From: Kudoa neothunni
Lineage: Eukaryota > Cnidaria
Assembly: GCA_964304625.1 (NCBI GenBank)
Contig: OZ199838.1
Span: forward strand, 10,540,001-10,604,000
DNA length: 64,000 nt
Direction: 5' to 3'
The notes beneath the pieces were generated by a model. It saw nothing but the letters and a program-made list of their open reading frames with translations. It had not been told where the DNA came from and did not search any database. Positions 1-13,539 of this stretch are shown here, in pieces. How positions within the stretch are numbered: position 1 is the stretch's first letter; the number at the start of each line of letters is the position of its first letter. A program made the translations under genes and the position numbers.

Positions 1-121
1 CAATTACCTATTTTTTAAGTTAATAACTGGGTAAATTTCTGTTTTTTTTTCGAATAGTACAAATAAAAAAAATAAAATCGTAAATTAATGTAATATTTAT
101 AGCAATGATTATATGCTTTCA

Positions 122-1140
122 TTATTCTGGAATTACTTCTCTTCTGAGGCATTTCGCAACGTATCTTAGCATTTTCCTGTAGTACCCAAAACAATCATCT
201 GAGGTAATAGTATGGAAACCGTCATCAACTAATTTCAAAAGATCTGGTTCATTTTTAGCTTCACCCCTGACGACATTATTCTTCCATTTGCTTAATACAT
301 TTTCAATAGGGTTGAGGAATGGGGAGTACGGAGGTAAATACATCAAGGACAATTGTAATGTTTCGATGACTTCCTCAAGTCCTCGATAATGGTGTATCCT
401 CGCATTATCTAGAATAAAGCAAGGATCTTCTACCCCTTTCGCTTGACATAAACTTGAAAGCTCTATGAGAAAAGCTTTAAAGTCCTCTCCATTGACTGGC
501 CGATGATTGATTTTATAAAAAATCATCCTGCCCTTATTCATGGACGCTATTACTGATATATTTCTTGTTCTAACACTGGGAACAGAAATATATGCAGATG
601 TGCCTGCGAGGGAATGACCAAACCTTGTCCTACTTGAAACACTGAATCCAACGTCGTCAATAAAGACAAAGTTTTTCTCCCTCAGTCTCAAGTAATTTTG
701 CATTGAACTTTTGGGCATAAGAAAGACGTTGGTTCAAGGTGCTATCACAATTTCTCCTTTGCGGAACAACTGTTACAGTTTCTAGCGAGTAATGGAATTC
801 GCCTAAACACCTATTAATGGTACTCACGCTAACACTCACGCCGCATTCGTCCATTAATTTTTGGCGCAATGCTTTCAGGGTAATCGTAGCTTCTTCATCT
901 ACCCAACTTCTTACCATTGACTTTTGATTGTCACTAAGTTTTGAAGAATAATCTCCACCTCGTTTCTTAGATTCAATTTTCCCGTCAATTAAATTTGAGG
1001 AAACAATTGTGGCGACTGTGGTTCTTTTAAGTCCTACATTCTCAGCGATAAAAGAGTTACTGTATCCTTTTTTGCTTTGTTTAATTATCATTCGCCTTGT
1101 CTCGTTTGATATTGTTTTTCTTTTATTTTTTTGAATAGGA
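122..1140 (-). pseudogene. Tc1/mariner-like (DD34E) transposase, frameshifted
   Basis: This is a cut-and-paste transposase of the IS630/Tc1/mariner superfamily. The N-terminal half (about 1091-680, open from about 1180 without an earlier Met) carries helix-turn-helix DNA-binding segments such as YSNSFIAENVGLKRTTVATI. The C-terminal half (718-122) is a DDE_3 catalytic domain. Its three acidic residues are in FIDDVGF, FILDNARIHH and PYSPFLNPIENV, with 34 residues between the second and third. The two halves lie in different frames and overlap near 675, where GAGAAAAAC holds an A5 run; one shift there joins GEK to NFVFIDD. Apart from that shift the catalytic core looks complete, so the loss is recent or is a sequence error. 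Terminal repeats and target duplications were not found. Confidence 0.85.
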
Positions 1141-1141
1141 G

Positions 1142-1960
1142 GTATTACTTGAGGATCGTTTGTGTTATCTTAAAGTTTAGTCAGCTACATATTCTCAAAT
1201 AATGTTAATTATTTAACCATTCATCATGTATTTAGTAACGTCAAGAGCGTCAGGATAATGAGTAACCCACGTGTCGTTAAAGCTCGAAAAACCCTGTAAT
1301 AACCATCAAAGGATAACCCCAATTTATTTATGTGATACATGGTATTATTCATGATATCTTGCCTACAAAGGTAACTCTTGTGAAGCAATACCGAGTATAA
1401 TCCTCATTCCATTTTCTAACCTTTTGGGGAGCAACCATGATGATGCGTGGGCGATGTTAATTCGCTCATTAAATATACAGCCATAAGTTAAAATCTGTTA
1501 ACGTCTTCATACTCCAAGATACAAGTTTACAGTATTTTATTAATAATTAATAAGTTTTTTGTAAATAAGTAACGATTTTGGAATTATAAATTTATATTAT
1601 TTTAAAAGATAGAATGATTTTAATGGAAAGTGCACTATATAAAATCTGTTATTATTAGATTATTTCATTAACAAAATATCCCACTATATGATATTTAATA
1701 AAATACGGTATCTTCAAACTGAAGTCCTGAACTCAAATTTTTCTTTCATTCATATAGTCAGGCTTATATTCTTAATTCATCATAGGGTGCTCCCGCACCC
1801 CCAATAGGGAAACCCTGGTCTAACATTTATTGTTGCCAGTTATTTGGAAATCGTATCAACTCGGCCTTTTACTGCATTATAATGCATTATAACATCAGGT
1901 TTTAATGGCTTTTCTGTTGATATTTGGGTGTTTGTCGAGGAGGAACAAAGCATATAAGCA
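1142..1960. other. AT-rich non-coding stretch between two transposons
   Basis: No gene is seen here. The only recognisable item is the hAT-like tip at 1784-1817, listed separately. A short match (taacccacgtgtcg near 1262) resembles the sequence just inside the hAT-type end at 44011, so part of this stretch may be an old non-autonomous hAT. Confidence 0.4.
1784..1817 (-). repeat. hAT-type transposon tip
   Basis: Read on the minus strand this begins CAGGGTTTCCCTATTGGGGG and continues into a GC-rich GTGCGGGAGCACCC. The same tip in the same orientation occurs at 46287-46319 (CAGTGTTTCCATATAGGGGG, then GTGCCGGAGTCAC). CAG(t/g)G-TTTCCC tips are typical of hAT elements. The opposite end was not identified with confidence. 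Confidence 0.5.
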
Positions 1961-3381
1961 GGTTAATTTCTCCGAGGCAGATATGTTAGTATCATTTTTT
2001 TGTTATTAAAAACAAAAAGAGATGAATGAAGAGGAGTCGTTCTATCTGGTCTCAAATATGGCGGTATCTCCATCTTATTTGAAAGCATCATTCCAACAAT
2101 CGTAAGTTTTTTTTGTAACAATTCATCAGGTAAATCAATTGACGTGAAAAAATTGTCGCATACCACGTTTCGACCAGGACATTCCAATGATTCCACTAGC
2201 TTTAAAACAATATTCCTCCAAACATTCACAGCCCTTGTGCCATATTGAGATCGTTTCCCCAAATAGACAATCGCATTGCAAACAAAAGTTGATTTTAGGT
2301 CAGTGATTAAAAAAACTTCAGGCCATATTTTGAAGGCTTTTTTGGCACATATTGTTCGAATTTACAATGATCTCTAAAAGTCACAAGTTGCTCGTCGACA
2401 CAAAGATCCTCAGAAGGTCAAAAACTCTGGATAAGGGAGTCAACCAAGATATCCCAGAGTTCACGAATGTGGCAAAATTTATCTAATGTTTTTCTTGTCT
2501 CTCGCGTTTCCAAATCGTCGAAATGAAGAGCTCTCTTGGTTTGTCGGAATCTATTTAACGAGTAGGTCATGATAAATTTGTCTTTCCTCTTCTAACCCAA
2601 ACAATTCTTTGACTGGTTGTTGATTATCGTCAAATATTCCCATTAACAAATAAACATCCGATGAATCCATCAAATTCTACAGTAGCTAATTGCTTCCAAG
2701 CATCACTAAAAAATTTGTTGCCATATTGATTGGTATTTTAAAATTAAATCATACATTTCCTGATGAAAAATTTTTTTAAAGGTATCAATAATTGCATTTA
2801 AATTTTGTAAAACGAAAGATGAAACACCAGTACGGCTGGTCAAAATATTTTCGGTTGCAGTCCTAGAAGTCGAGGGTTTTTCAATTGTCAATAAGGTTCT
2901 ATTCTTATCCATTAAAGAGTTAGATGGAGCATTGGTTTCAACCTCCGAATTATCTGATGACGTATCACGCATAAAGGAATAATCCATGACTGAAAAATTA
3001 GTATCATGACAGCCGTCGCTATATTCACTCGAGCTCATTCCATCAATGTCCTATTGGCGACCGCTTTGCAATATGTTCAGTCATATTTGTTGATTTAAAC
3101 AATAATTTTTCGAGGAAAGTGTATCAAATTTACCAACAAAATATTATTATTTATTCAGAACAATTTAGTCTAAAAAAATGTGGGATGTAAAAATAACCCA
3201 ATTTTACTCGGAAGGTATTTTTACGTTATATTTTATTTTTCGAAACAAAAAAATTTTTATACCAGACATATAAACGTTAGAGGATTAGATGGAATATAAA
3301 AAGTTTTACTCTTAGATTTGAGGTATAAAATTAAAGATTAAATAGACCTGGGGTATAAAAATACCCCATTTCACTTGAAGG
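1960..3381 (-). pseudogene. piggyBac-like transposase, decayed
   Basis: Two blocks of a piggyBac (DDE_Tnp_1_7) transposase read on the minus strand. The acidic N-terminal region is 3038-2706 (a Ser/Asp/Glu-rich start typical of the family). A catalytic block lies at 2262-1963 with the hallmark NVVCDNFFTSIDLPDELLQK followed by a downstream NKMEIPP. The sequence between (2263-2705) is recognisable only in scraps and has lost its frame, and no C-terminal part follows below 1963. The element's end is at 3381, immediately followed by TTAA (3382-3385), the target site piggyBac uses. A dead, fairly old copy. Confidence 0.8.
3183..3381. repeat. piggyBac terminal and subterminal repeats
   Basis: The tip at 3348-3381 (ggggtataaaaatacccc, then atttcacttgaagg) borders TTAA. 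A diverged second copy lies inside at 3183-3216 (gggatgtaaaaataaccc, then aattttactcggaagg). piggyBac elements commonly carry such subterminal repeats. Each copy holds a small GGGTAT/ATACCC palindrome. Confidence 0.6.
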
Positions 3382-3385
3382 TTAA

Positions 3386-6300
3386 TCATCATTATGCCAT
3401 CTGTATAGAGTTATTCATATCTAATAAAATAACAAAAATAAATCAAATTAAATAAAAACTATTTGTATATAATGAGCCCAATTTTATTTTGTAATCTACA
3501 TGAAAACATTCGTAAGACGGGTGTTCTTCACATAATACAATGGTTTAAACGCGAATTTATCTATTGGCTTATCTAGTATAATTGCATATGGTCAATAATT
3601 TATTATAGTTAATGTAAAAATGTATGCATAATTCTAATACCTCATTACGATAATGATTCATATATTTTAGAATTAGTGCAGTCATTCTTCGGACAATTTT
3701 TATCCTCATTAATTGCTTATTATTACAATTAATTTTCAAATAAATCATAATCAATCTGTAAATATTTGAAGATTACAAATCCTAATCAAATTATAAGTTG
3801 ATAATAAAATATTTAATTGTAATGAGAATAATTTATTATTTTCTTATGAATTTAGGATTTCGACAGAAATATAGCACTCAAAATTGTCTTATTTATCTGG
3901 GTTTTTGAATAAGCATTAAAAAGTATGTTGGAATGTAAAACACATTTTAAGGATCAACAATTTAACAATAAAGGTAAAAAGAGAATTGGATTATTGGTTT
4001 TCCTTAATAGAGGATTAATTGAAAAATAAAAAATAATGTAGTAGCTAATACAACAAAATCTCTTTCAATTATTGTGGGGTGAATTTTTCTTTACTATTTT
4101 TGGCAATTAAATTTGAAACTTAACTTTCATACTTTAAAATATTCCATAACTTTAATAATTTCCAAGATGTTCTGCGCATTTATCAATATAAAAAGAAATT
4201 GAGGTCATTCATATGAAAACCTGAGTGAAACAACTAATTAGAAAGGTTCTAGCATTAGGATACAATACATTAATTCAAAACCAAATATGTAATCTTAATT
4301 TATCATAAAGTAAAAATTTTTATCTACTTAAGAAAAATTGCAGTTTAATTCTAAGACAGGAATTTACAGAATTCCAACATTAAGACCGTCTGTATGATGT
4401 AATATATATCGTTATAGATATTCTTTATTTAATAAATAATAGAGTAATATTAGATTGAAGAACGTTAAATTTATACAATATTTCAGGAATAAAAAGACTA
4501 AAACCACTAAAAATTTGTTTCCAAATGAGTACACTAATAGACAGCAAGGAAGAGATTAATAATAAACTATAAGTCAAGATGGCACTTTTGCTTTCAATCC
4601 CCCAATATATGACAATCTTTAAATGTTTCAACGTATGCGCCAATTTCTAACTATCAAAATATTAAATTATATGTTACCTATAAAAATTTAGTATGATTTG
4701 AAGTTCGATATGTTATACCCGTAAAAATTAAATATTTTCAATAACTGTGCGTAATGCGATGGACTTGAATAACTTATGGGAGGTTCCTATCTAAAAGATA
4801 GAGATAAGTTTCAGAATTTTATAAAATTATTTATATAAATACAGTCGATTTAAGGTTAAAAGGAGGAAAAATTGATAATGGCTGTTTTTAATTACTTAAT
4901 TAAAAACATAATGTTATATAAGTTAGGTTTTTCCAACTTTTAATTTTTATCCGACATTTAAAATTTACGAATAAAACAAGTATGTATACATACATGGAAG
5001 TTGAAATTATAACAACCCTTCTTAATTCCTATTTGTTAAATTAAATTAAGCATTTGATTATTTGAAAAAATAAGCAATAAAAGTATTAAATCGAGGTTTA
5101 CTATTTTTATTACTAGTAGTTGATTTTTATTCCGGTTAATTCTATCGAGTGAGTCAATCTATAAATAAATATGTTTCTTATATGTAATATCTTACACATA
5201 AAATCATACTCAATTTGATGACAAATATTATTGTTTTGGTTTGATTAATTTGCAGCATATTGATATAAATATATACAGATTGGCAACTATATTATGCGTT
5301 CTATGCAATTACGAATAAACCATCCTAATAGAAATTTTTATTCTTACTGCATTTCGATCGACATCTGATTGGACATTAAAGCGGAAAGTATATTTAAAAG
5401 TAGTTTAAATATATTTATTTCTTAATTTGTGCAACATTATTTTTAAATGTGATGGTATGTTTCATCAATTAAAGTACTTTTTCCTAATTTTTCTGGACCC
5501 CGGGCCACGATTAGCTAAACCAATTAAATAAGAACCCCCAGCACATTAACTACACATGTTTATATATATATATATACTAGCGCAAAAGCCCCGTTTCGCG
5601 AAGGCTTCCTTGCTCAGCCAAGTAGGCTAACACCTGGCGTAGACTAAAGCCTTTTTGATTTTTAAATAAATAGCGCTAATTCCCAGTTTTTCCTGGTACA
5701 ATATGACGGAAAATTTTAACTTATTATTTTATTTTTGAGTGGGGAAACTTTAGGGAAGAGTTAATCTAATTAGCACGTTAAACACTGTAAACTTCATTTT
5801 TCTATTTTAATTTATGCATTTTAAAGCTTGTCATTATTTTTGCAATGTGATGATTTAGATAAAAAAAATTATGCAAGCATTTCCCATTCAAACACAAATT
5901 GAGGTGTTGAGGGAAATTAATGAGTAATTTTAAATTTATTTTACAAATTATGACCAAAAATATAATGATCTTAATTTTATGAGCAATGTAACCAATGATT
6001 AAAGTGCATTTATTTATTAAACAATATCGTCAAATAACTTAAATAGGCCTTTCAGTTTATTCCAAAATCTTACGATGTAAATTAATCCTTCCAGTTATAA
6101 AATTTATTATTAATCTACAACCGATTAAAAATATAAAATCAACCTAAGATACGGAAAAATACAAATATTAATTGTTACTCCTTTATTTGCAATTTTATAA
6201 AGAATGTTAATGAGGTTTTAATAATATGTGAGTGATAAATTATATATTCATTATTTAATATAATTTTCCGATTTTTAAATAAATCCAACCATACTTTTAA

Positions 6301-7414
6301 TCAAGAATACTTATTGGATCAAATATATATATATATATATAATTAACAAAATACGATTAAATCTAAAATGTAAAGGTGTTTTCGGTTTGAAAAATTACAG
6401 TAATGCTTAAACATCAACTGGTTTTCTTGAAGGAATGCACCCTTTTAAAAATTAACGTACTGTTTGATTGCCCTAAAAAATCTCTTCGTATTGAACTTTT
6501 CTTAGATTAACGAAAACTTTGTGAAAATATCGGTTAGATCGAATAGACCAATAATTTCTTGTTAACTTACATGACATGTATTGAGAAGGGACTGTGTTTT
6601 ATGCAAAAGTAATCGTGAATATAAATTCTTAAATTACGTATAGAACGCGGTGTCGCATATATTCATGTAGCTTTTATATCATAATGAATTAATGCGAGCC
6701 TAAAGAAAACAGTACATTGATTTGAATATTAACCTTAAGCTCTGAGGGTAAGGAATAATTAGGTTACTATGAACTTAAATATTATTTAAAAATCTGTCTC
6801 ATCAAATGTAGAAACTTATCGAATTAGTGATGCCGGGGCTATTTTCCAACAAAGTTTAGGAAAACCAAAAAATGAGTACAAACTTATCGAAAAGACGAAT
6901 ATAGTTTCAATCTCAATCGATATATTTGATAAAAAGAAATTTTCACATCTCAGGAATTCCATTGGAGCATAATTTTCATTTAAGAAGTTACCACATAAAT
7001 TTAATTATTTGAAAACTCTACACATATCTTACATCGTTTCTAGAATGCGTATAGAGACAAAAATTATTCCAACTTGGCAACAACTTATAATCTCAAAGTA
7101 TGTGTTTTACTCAAAATGTTTGCAATAGCCGTATATGCATGTCGACAATCTGTGCGATGTTGTGTTATAGTGTGTGGGTACGCGAATTATACTTCATAAA
7201 GAGCAATACTGGGAAATTTTAATACATATAATTATTACGAAACCTTTATCAAATTATTAATAGAAATATTTGCAAATTCAATAATTTTGTGGCATTTCCA
7301 GTATTTAAAAATTGTAAGGGAAGATTAAATTTTACAGCATAGGATATGGTTGTTGACAGTCAACACAATAAAATTATTAAAATGTCAATTTTTTACTTAT
7401 AAGTTATAACAAAG
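3386..7414. other. Long AT-rich stretch, no confident gene
   Basis: This holds AT microsatellites (5563-5576, 6324-6342), a GC-rich patch at 5492-5670 and an open frame at 4643-4425 (minus) that encodes a hydrophobic stretch (YSLLLISSLLSISVLIWKQI). Because the integrin-like gene just upstream (7540-9395) lacks its C-terminal half, that frame may be its membrane exon. A small Cys-containing frame near 7190-7110 (STCIYGYCKHF) could be an EGF exon. Neither is proven. Confidence 0.3.
5578..5625. repeat. GC-rich repeat tip with GTTTCGC/GCTTCGC hairpin
   Basis: CTAGCGCAAAAGCCCCGTTT followed by CGCG forms an imperfect hairpin and follows a TA microsatellite. Related tips are at 16197-16227, 10605-10620 and 48973-48995. 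See the finding on this family. Confidence 0.4.
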
Positions 7415-10140
7415 AAATCAACAATAAATGCTATCCGGGATCCCACATGGATCAATGAATAATAATCAAAATACTTCTCAGACGCCGCGAACGATTTTTA
7501 ATACATAAATAAAATTCGAATTTAATGAAATTAAATTACGTATGAATTATGAGTAGGATCTTCACATTCACAAGAGCACAAATCTTGAGTGATAGTGAGG
7601 TAATATTTTTTGTGTCCATATATCGAAATTTCGTATCTTGAAAGTATAGAAAAATTTTAAAAAATAGTAAACCTCCTATCTATGGTGTGTGTAAGGGAGC
7701 ATTTTTTAATTTCTAATGGGATCGTAAAAGTATTTTTAGAACTCTGCTCGCATCGATAATATTTATCATGAAGCCTACAAAATTTTCTTCATAAAGCAGC
7801 AAAGTCTATGCAGATGATACGTGCAAGTAGATATTATATCCGAAAATTCAACAAAATCGTCGGATATTGGAACAGTAACAATATATTTTTTCGTGAATTC
7901 CTAAAAAATTAATATTCAAACTACTTTAAAATAACATACATCTTTTAAATCATTTAATAATCGAGGTAGCAATGTCCCAGTGTTAACATAGCGGTGTGCT
8001 GTAGCTGTAATAACATGCACGCTCTTCCTGATTATTTTCTAAGGTGTGCATATAATGTGCAACTGAACATCAAAAACGTACGGAATAATATTGATAAATA
8101 TTGTTTAGTTGAGTTACCATGGTAAGGTAAGTCTGATATTTTTCCAAATAATATGCCAGCGTTCGAAGATCTGTATTATACTAACGGAATTGGGATTGTA
8201 CACATGCACAATAAAAATGCAATAATACGGCATTATTATGAATTATTATGTCATTTGAATCGCAGGAAAATTTTTTAGTTTTGGTCAGCACTGACAACTA
8301 TATTAATCAAAATAGATTTTGGAAATGATTTCAAATTAATGTACTGGTTCATTCTCAAAAACTTGAATTGTATTAGTTATAACGACGATGTGTTTACGAA
8401 TGTGAAATTGGTCACCTCCAAAATGTTGCTTAAATAATCGTTTAATATTTGCACAAACGCCCATATCGATACTTGATTGCATATCATGGTTGATAATATT
8501 GAATCAAATATTTCACGAGAATATCCTACATTTTTTTCCATTTTCAGGAACAGATGTCCCTACAATGTTATCACATTGAGTTCACATCAAAACGCAAATA
8601 CTGCCGTGGTATGAGAAGCCAAACTTTCAAATGTCCCGACATATTTTTGTCTATAATTGATTAATTTTGAAAGAATGAAATTCAAATCATTTAACTGTGT
8701 AGTTCCGTATATTAAACCAAGGTTAATACTTGTGAATGCACTTTTGAAACCTGCGCCTTGAACTTTTTATATAAAATAATTATTCATGTAAATAATAACT
8801 TGTTTACATTTAATTTTTAATTGTTCCTCTAAATATATTATGGCTGGGTGTACATAATTTGTAATATCAGCTATGAAAAAAATCTGTGTCTCTTGGTTGT
8901 GGCTGTCACTTAGAGGAATCTCAAGAACAGTATTTATCTCTAATAGCTGCAGAATTATTTTTATTTTTAAAAAGCAATAACACTTGTATTAATATCTGTG
9001 TTATGTATTCTTGTGTCGTCTTCTACAGTCACCCCGGAGGATTTATCTTCCAATAAGTTCTATTTTATGGATAAACACGCTCTAACGACACAATTGATTA
9101 CATCAGCAGGTGCTTTGGACATGTAAAGGATCCCACAACTTGTAAAAGTAACTTGCTTAGGAATACATCGATCTACATCTCGGTAACCCTTTAACATTGG
9201 TAATCTTAGTAAGTCTCAAAGCAACTACTGCATCAGAACACCAACGATTATTGTCAGATATGCATCGACGACATTGGTCTTCCAATGTTTGTTGAGTGAT
9301 ACGTGCGACTATAAATGTATGAAATTTTTCCGATATACAAACCAACAAATACAATAATTGAGCCCGAATATTACAGCCAGTGAGTGAACTATCATTTCAA
9401 TACCTTACTTAATTCGTTATCAAAGTGAATATCATATTTTATAACAATAATAATCGGATACATTATACTATTGAGTGAAAAATGAGACCATTAATCGGCG
9501 TTTTCGCCAAATTTTGAGCCAAAAATCGATGAATTGATCGAATATTTAGACAGATAAATAAATGCCAAATTTTTCTAATATTAAAACAGAATTTTTTTGT
9601 TTCACATTCTCCCTCCGTAAAATAATTATCTTTCTCATCTTCTAATATGAATTTAAATAATTTAGACCTCTCAAGTTATTTTGAATTAATTCTCATCAGC
9701 ATATTAAAAGCAGATAGTCAATTATAAAAAGTGATAGATGCAAACACCTACGTAATATTTAAGATGTACTGAGTATTCGACCTCCTTATCAACAGTTCCC
9801 ACTAACCATTAACAACTACGAATCAAAACCTAAATTACGAAAATTAAATATGTACAATCGAAGATTTTATTTGATTAGATAATCTACGTGTAGTGCGTTG
9901 CCGAGAAAACGACACTGCTTAAGTTTTAAACACTAAAACGAATGTCTGCGAAAACCGAGTTATGGCGATGCTTCATTACGAATGGTAAATAAGTTAGGTT
10001 TGATCGTGGTAAGTGGTTATTATATACGAATATTATTCGCACTGACGTGGTTTTGAATAAGACTAACTTTATCTGATGCATATGAATGTAATAATAGATC
10101 AGAATTGATCAAATACGTAAGATTCATAAACAGTAATCTC
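7415..10140. repeat. Segmental duplication, copy A
   Basis: About 2.7 kb shared with 13540-16190 in the same orientation. Matches run from the stretch around accacatggatcaa through the whole integrin-like gene into its 5' flank, for example aataagttaggtttgatcgt near 9988 in A and near 16053 in B. Identity by eye is roughly 75-85% in most of it but far higher in one exon (9218-9279). Confidence 0.85.
7540..9395 (-). CDS. Integrin beta-like chain, paralogue A (5' part)
   Basis: This is a many-exon gene whose spliced reading matches the N-terminal half of an integrin beta subunit, a cell-surface adhesion receptor chain. In order: a signal peptide (MIVHSLAVIFGLNY, start 9395); a PSI-type Cys cluster (QCRRCISDNNRWCSD); a betaI domain beginning ETQIFFIADITNY (integrins: DLYYLMDLSYS); the segment SREIFDSILSTMIC, which aligns with integrin PEGGFDAIMQVAVC; HIRKHIVVITNTIQVF, the strand with the third metal residue; NTDLRTLAYYLEKYQ; and a hybrid domain ending in CSCECE. 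Introns are 42-60 nt and their positions equal those of paralogue B. One junction, PSI exon to the next, has no in-phase acceptor, so a defect there is possible. EGF, membrane and tail exons were not located; a donor at 7539 shows that the gene continues. The metal site is altered (see findings). Confidence 0.7.
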
Positions 10141-11505
10141 TGATAACAACATATAATTGTGAGATATTAGGGCCAAAAATGAAAATAGCGTATACTTGCC
10201 GCAAAGTTAGGGTTAATATTATCGTGAAAATTTCCTTTGATTTTATTTTAAAAAATGCTCACCTAAAGCATTGTGATCAAGTCATAATTAAGCTATTCCT
10301 ATAGTATATTACTACAGATCATTTCTTATTCTTAAAGATTAATATAACATCCAAAAATAGTTAGATCTTGGAAATATTTAAAATTTATAACAAAATGATT
10401 TAAAAAATCAAACTTCTCATAAATTCACTTTCAATATAAAAATTTTTTGATGTAACACAGAAGAGCAGATGACAGATGTTCCAAATTGAGATTATAGTTG
10501 GATCGAAAATGAATCTTATTATATTAATTGAAAGTAACTTTTGACGCGGTAAATAATATTCAGGTCTCATTAGTTTGAACTATACCTAATTATTTATAAC
10601 CCACCGCTTCGCACTCAAAAGTCAGAATTAATTAAATATAGAAGATTCTAAGAAGAATAAATTTGTATACAGCTTGTGAGTAAGAGATTCTGTGATTAAA
10701 ATTCCTAAAGCGTATGCCTACATGCCTTTAAGATCAAAACTTATCGTGCGAATAGCCTCTGCCTTTGAGTAATTGCGTCTTTATAAATATTTAAAACAAA
10801 AATTTCGTGCGACATTAGCTTATTTATCTATATGATTTGTTAAATTTTATTGCAACAAAAATTCAACAAGGAATAAAAGAAGACTGGAAGCCTGTTTTAT
10901 AATAATAATAATAATAATAATAACAGCTAAAGAATAATTGATTCTCTAATAAAATAGTATCTTAAGGATTGAGTGTATTCTTGGTTATACATATAACATA
11001 ATATCAATATTTTTTTAAATGTAATGTGGTTTATATTACAAAAAAACAATCATCTTTTTAAAGGCGGTCCTTACATTATTTAGAAAATTAGTATTTTATC
11101 TAGCGATTATACGATAGAATACTCTTCTTTATCGTATGGATTTTGTGATTTTCTTTAGAAACAAAGACTAACTTTTTTAGAACAGGTCAAAAATTTTTTT
11201 ATGATTTCGTTAACATTGAGAAAGCGTCTGCAACAATTCCAACAAATATGAGCATGTACCATTATATGATATCAATATCGGTGATTACAGAAATTTGTAG
11301 TACTCGCACATGTTTGAAGTTATGAAATATAGTGTCAGGGCATCCCTAGTTTGGACTTAATTACTGTATTAGGAATGAAAACCCCCGAATGTCTGTCGTT
11401 TTTAAAAATCCTTCGAAATGAATTAAATGAAATCATCAACCCTTAAATAACATTTGTAATCTTTACATCCCGCCCATTCATTTGATGGCGAAATCGTATT
11501 TAAAA
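10141..11505. other. AT-rich spacer with (AAT)n
   Basis: No gene is seen. It contains an AAT microsatellite at 10898-10923 and a CCGCTTCGC motif at 10605 related to the repeat tips at 5578 and 16197. Confidence 0.5.
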
Positions 11506-11509
11506 AAAA

Positions 11510-12930
11510 GGAAATCATGTATAGAGCTCCAAGTACAGTGCCGGAATTTGATTTCACACAGGAGAAATCAGTAACTACAGCATCTTATTTAGTAGCGCAA
11601 CGTATAACAAAAACAAAGAAACATACGGCATTGCTAAAAGTTGATTATACATCGCGCCCTAGACATAGTTGAACTTGTATGTGTAGACGAAGCAAAACAG
11701 AATCTTCCAATTGTTCTACTCTCAAAAGACACCATTAATAGACGCATTTCTGAAATGTATCGACTATTTGTGAACAAATAACTGATTAGATTAGATTCAA
11801 CAAAACAAGAATCCCTTTAAAATTGGATGAGTTCTATGATTTAACCAATTTTCTCAACCTATTGTTTTTTCTCGTTACGTTTGTTGAACTATGCCGAAAA
11901 TTAATGACATTTATGTTAACATTTAACAAGAACCATTAAAGCCGTTAGTAAAATGAAAAAATGGAAGATTTTTTCAAAGGCACGACTTTTCGTGAGAAAT
12001 GGTTGGATCAGTATGTACAGATGGAGCCCGAATTATGATAGGAGCGAAGCGAAAAGCACCACATATAATGACAATGCATTTCATTATTCATAGATATGCT
12101 TTAACCCCAAAAACTCTTCCAGGTGAGTAAAAAATTGTCATGTGAAAAGTTTTCAAAGTTGTAAACTTCATTAGAACGAGATCATTAGGTTATCGTGTGT
12201 TCAAAGCGTTTGATTGGGAAATGGAGTTCGGGCATCCTGTTTTCTTACTTGTAACTGAGATAACGTGGTTTTGTTATGGATCGGGTTTGGGCCGCGTGTT
12301 TGAGGTTCTTACTGAAGTAGAGATTTTTTTCCACGACCGTAATTCAAAGCTTGACAAGGACTTTTCTGATCCTACTTTTATCGCCTACACAGCATATCTA
12401 ACCGATATATTCAGTCGATATAATCAAGTCAACAAATGGCTTCAAGGAACTTGGATAACCGTTGTTGTAGTGCGTAAGAAAATGGTAGCTTTCTAGACAA
12501 ATCTAGATTTGTGGGCAAGATGGATTTATCAAAAAAATTTTCGAAATTTGGAAAAGTCCATTAATGAAAGGTGTGATACATAAATCTTAGATAAACGAAA
12601 GTATGTGGACTATTTGAAAATCTTAAGGGGTCATTTTCTTTATTAACTATTTGTTTAATGACGTGATTCCGACAGAGAGATGAATTTTGAATCCCTTTGC
12701 TTTTCAGCTATATGAAATAAACGATAACGACCCAACTAAGGATGAATTTATGGATATTTAATCGTCCGTTCCTCTTAAAGAAAAATTTGAGAGGGTTGAT
12801 GTTTATTTTTTTGTAAATTTTTGATAATCTTTTCCTTACTTTACCCAGCGGACCTATCAAATGATTATTCCCTTTGCGCTCACGTGCTTATGTGAATAAA
12901 GATTCTCAACGTTAGTATAAATAATGACAA
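11510..12930 (+). pseudogene. hAT transposase (ZBED5/SCAND3-like), decayed
   Basis: Scattered blocks follow the order of a hAT transposase of the ZBED5/SCAND3 group. An N-terminal block near 11560-11640 reads KSVTTASYLVAQRITKTKKH (family: ASY..A..IAK.KKPH). The catalytic start near 12003-12030 reads VCTDGARIMIGAK. The open stretch 12197-12496 has a degraded form of the LL..TEVRWLS.G..L.RVFEL motif, then YLTDIFSRYNQVNKWLQGT. The C-terminal dimerisation piece near 12880-12915 carries the CE.RFS signature. Several frames are used and stops are common, so it is an old inactive copy. It lies between the two integrin-like paralogues and may have inserted after the duplication. Confidence 0.75.
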
Positions 12931-13539
12931 ATCAGGAACAGTTAGAACACAATTGATAATATGAGACTAGCAATCATATCCACAGATCCTCTAATAAGCA
13001 AACTGATTGATTCGAAGAATCATTAATGTTCCCATTAATGGTATCCTTAGTGCTTTGAATATTTTTGATATTTTTCAAAATAATTGACTGTGTAATTTTG
13101 ATTTAAAAATTTGTTTTTGTATACTGGATATGAAGATAAATTGTTTTATTTATTGATTGATTGATTTGTGTAACTATATTTAAAAAAATCAAACGTTTTT
13201 TATCAATGGTTTTATCCTAAGCATAAAGATGCGTATGCTCCACAGTGTATTATTTAGCTTAACTAGTACAAAACCTTAAGGTAAATATGAATTTAATAGC
13301 CAAGTTAAGGGGTTAAATTTTTAAAAAATGGGTGAGAAGCTCTAAGGTATAGAAAGCGAATTGCCCAAGTCAAATAAGGAGACTTTGGCTATTAAAATTA
13401 CTTTTTTGAGATTTTAATAGTTTATCTATTAACAACAAAAGTTTCATAAGATTATAGCTATGAAAATTGATTATTTAATAAATTGTAAGGTGCCTTAAAT
13501 TCCCAAAATATTGTATAAACAGCGAAAATGACTCAGCAT

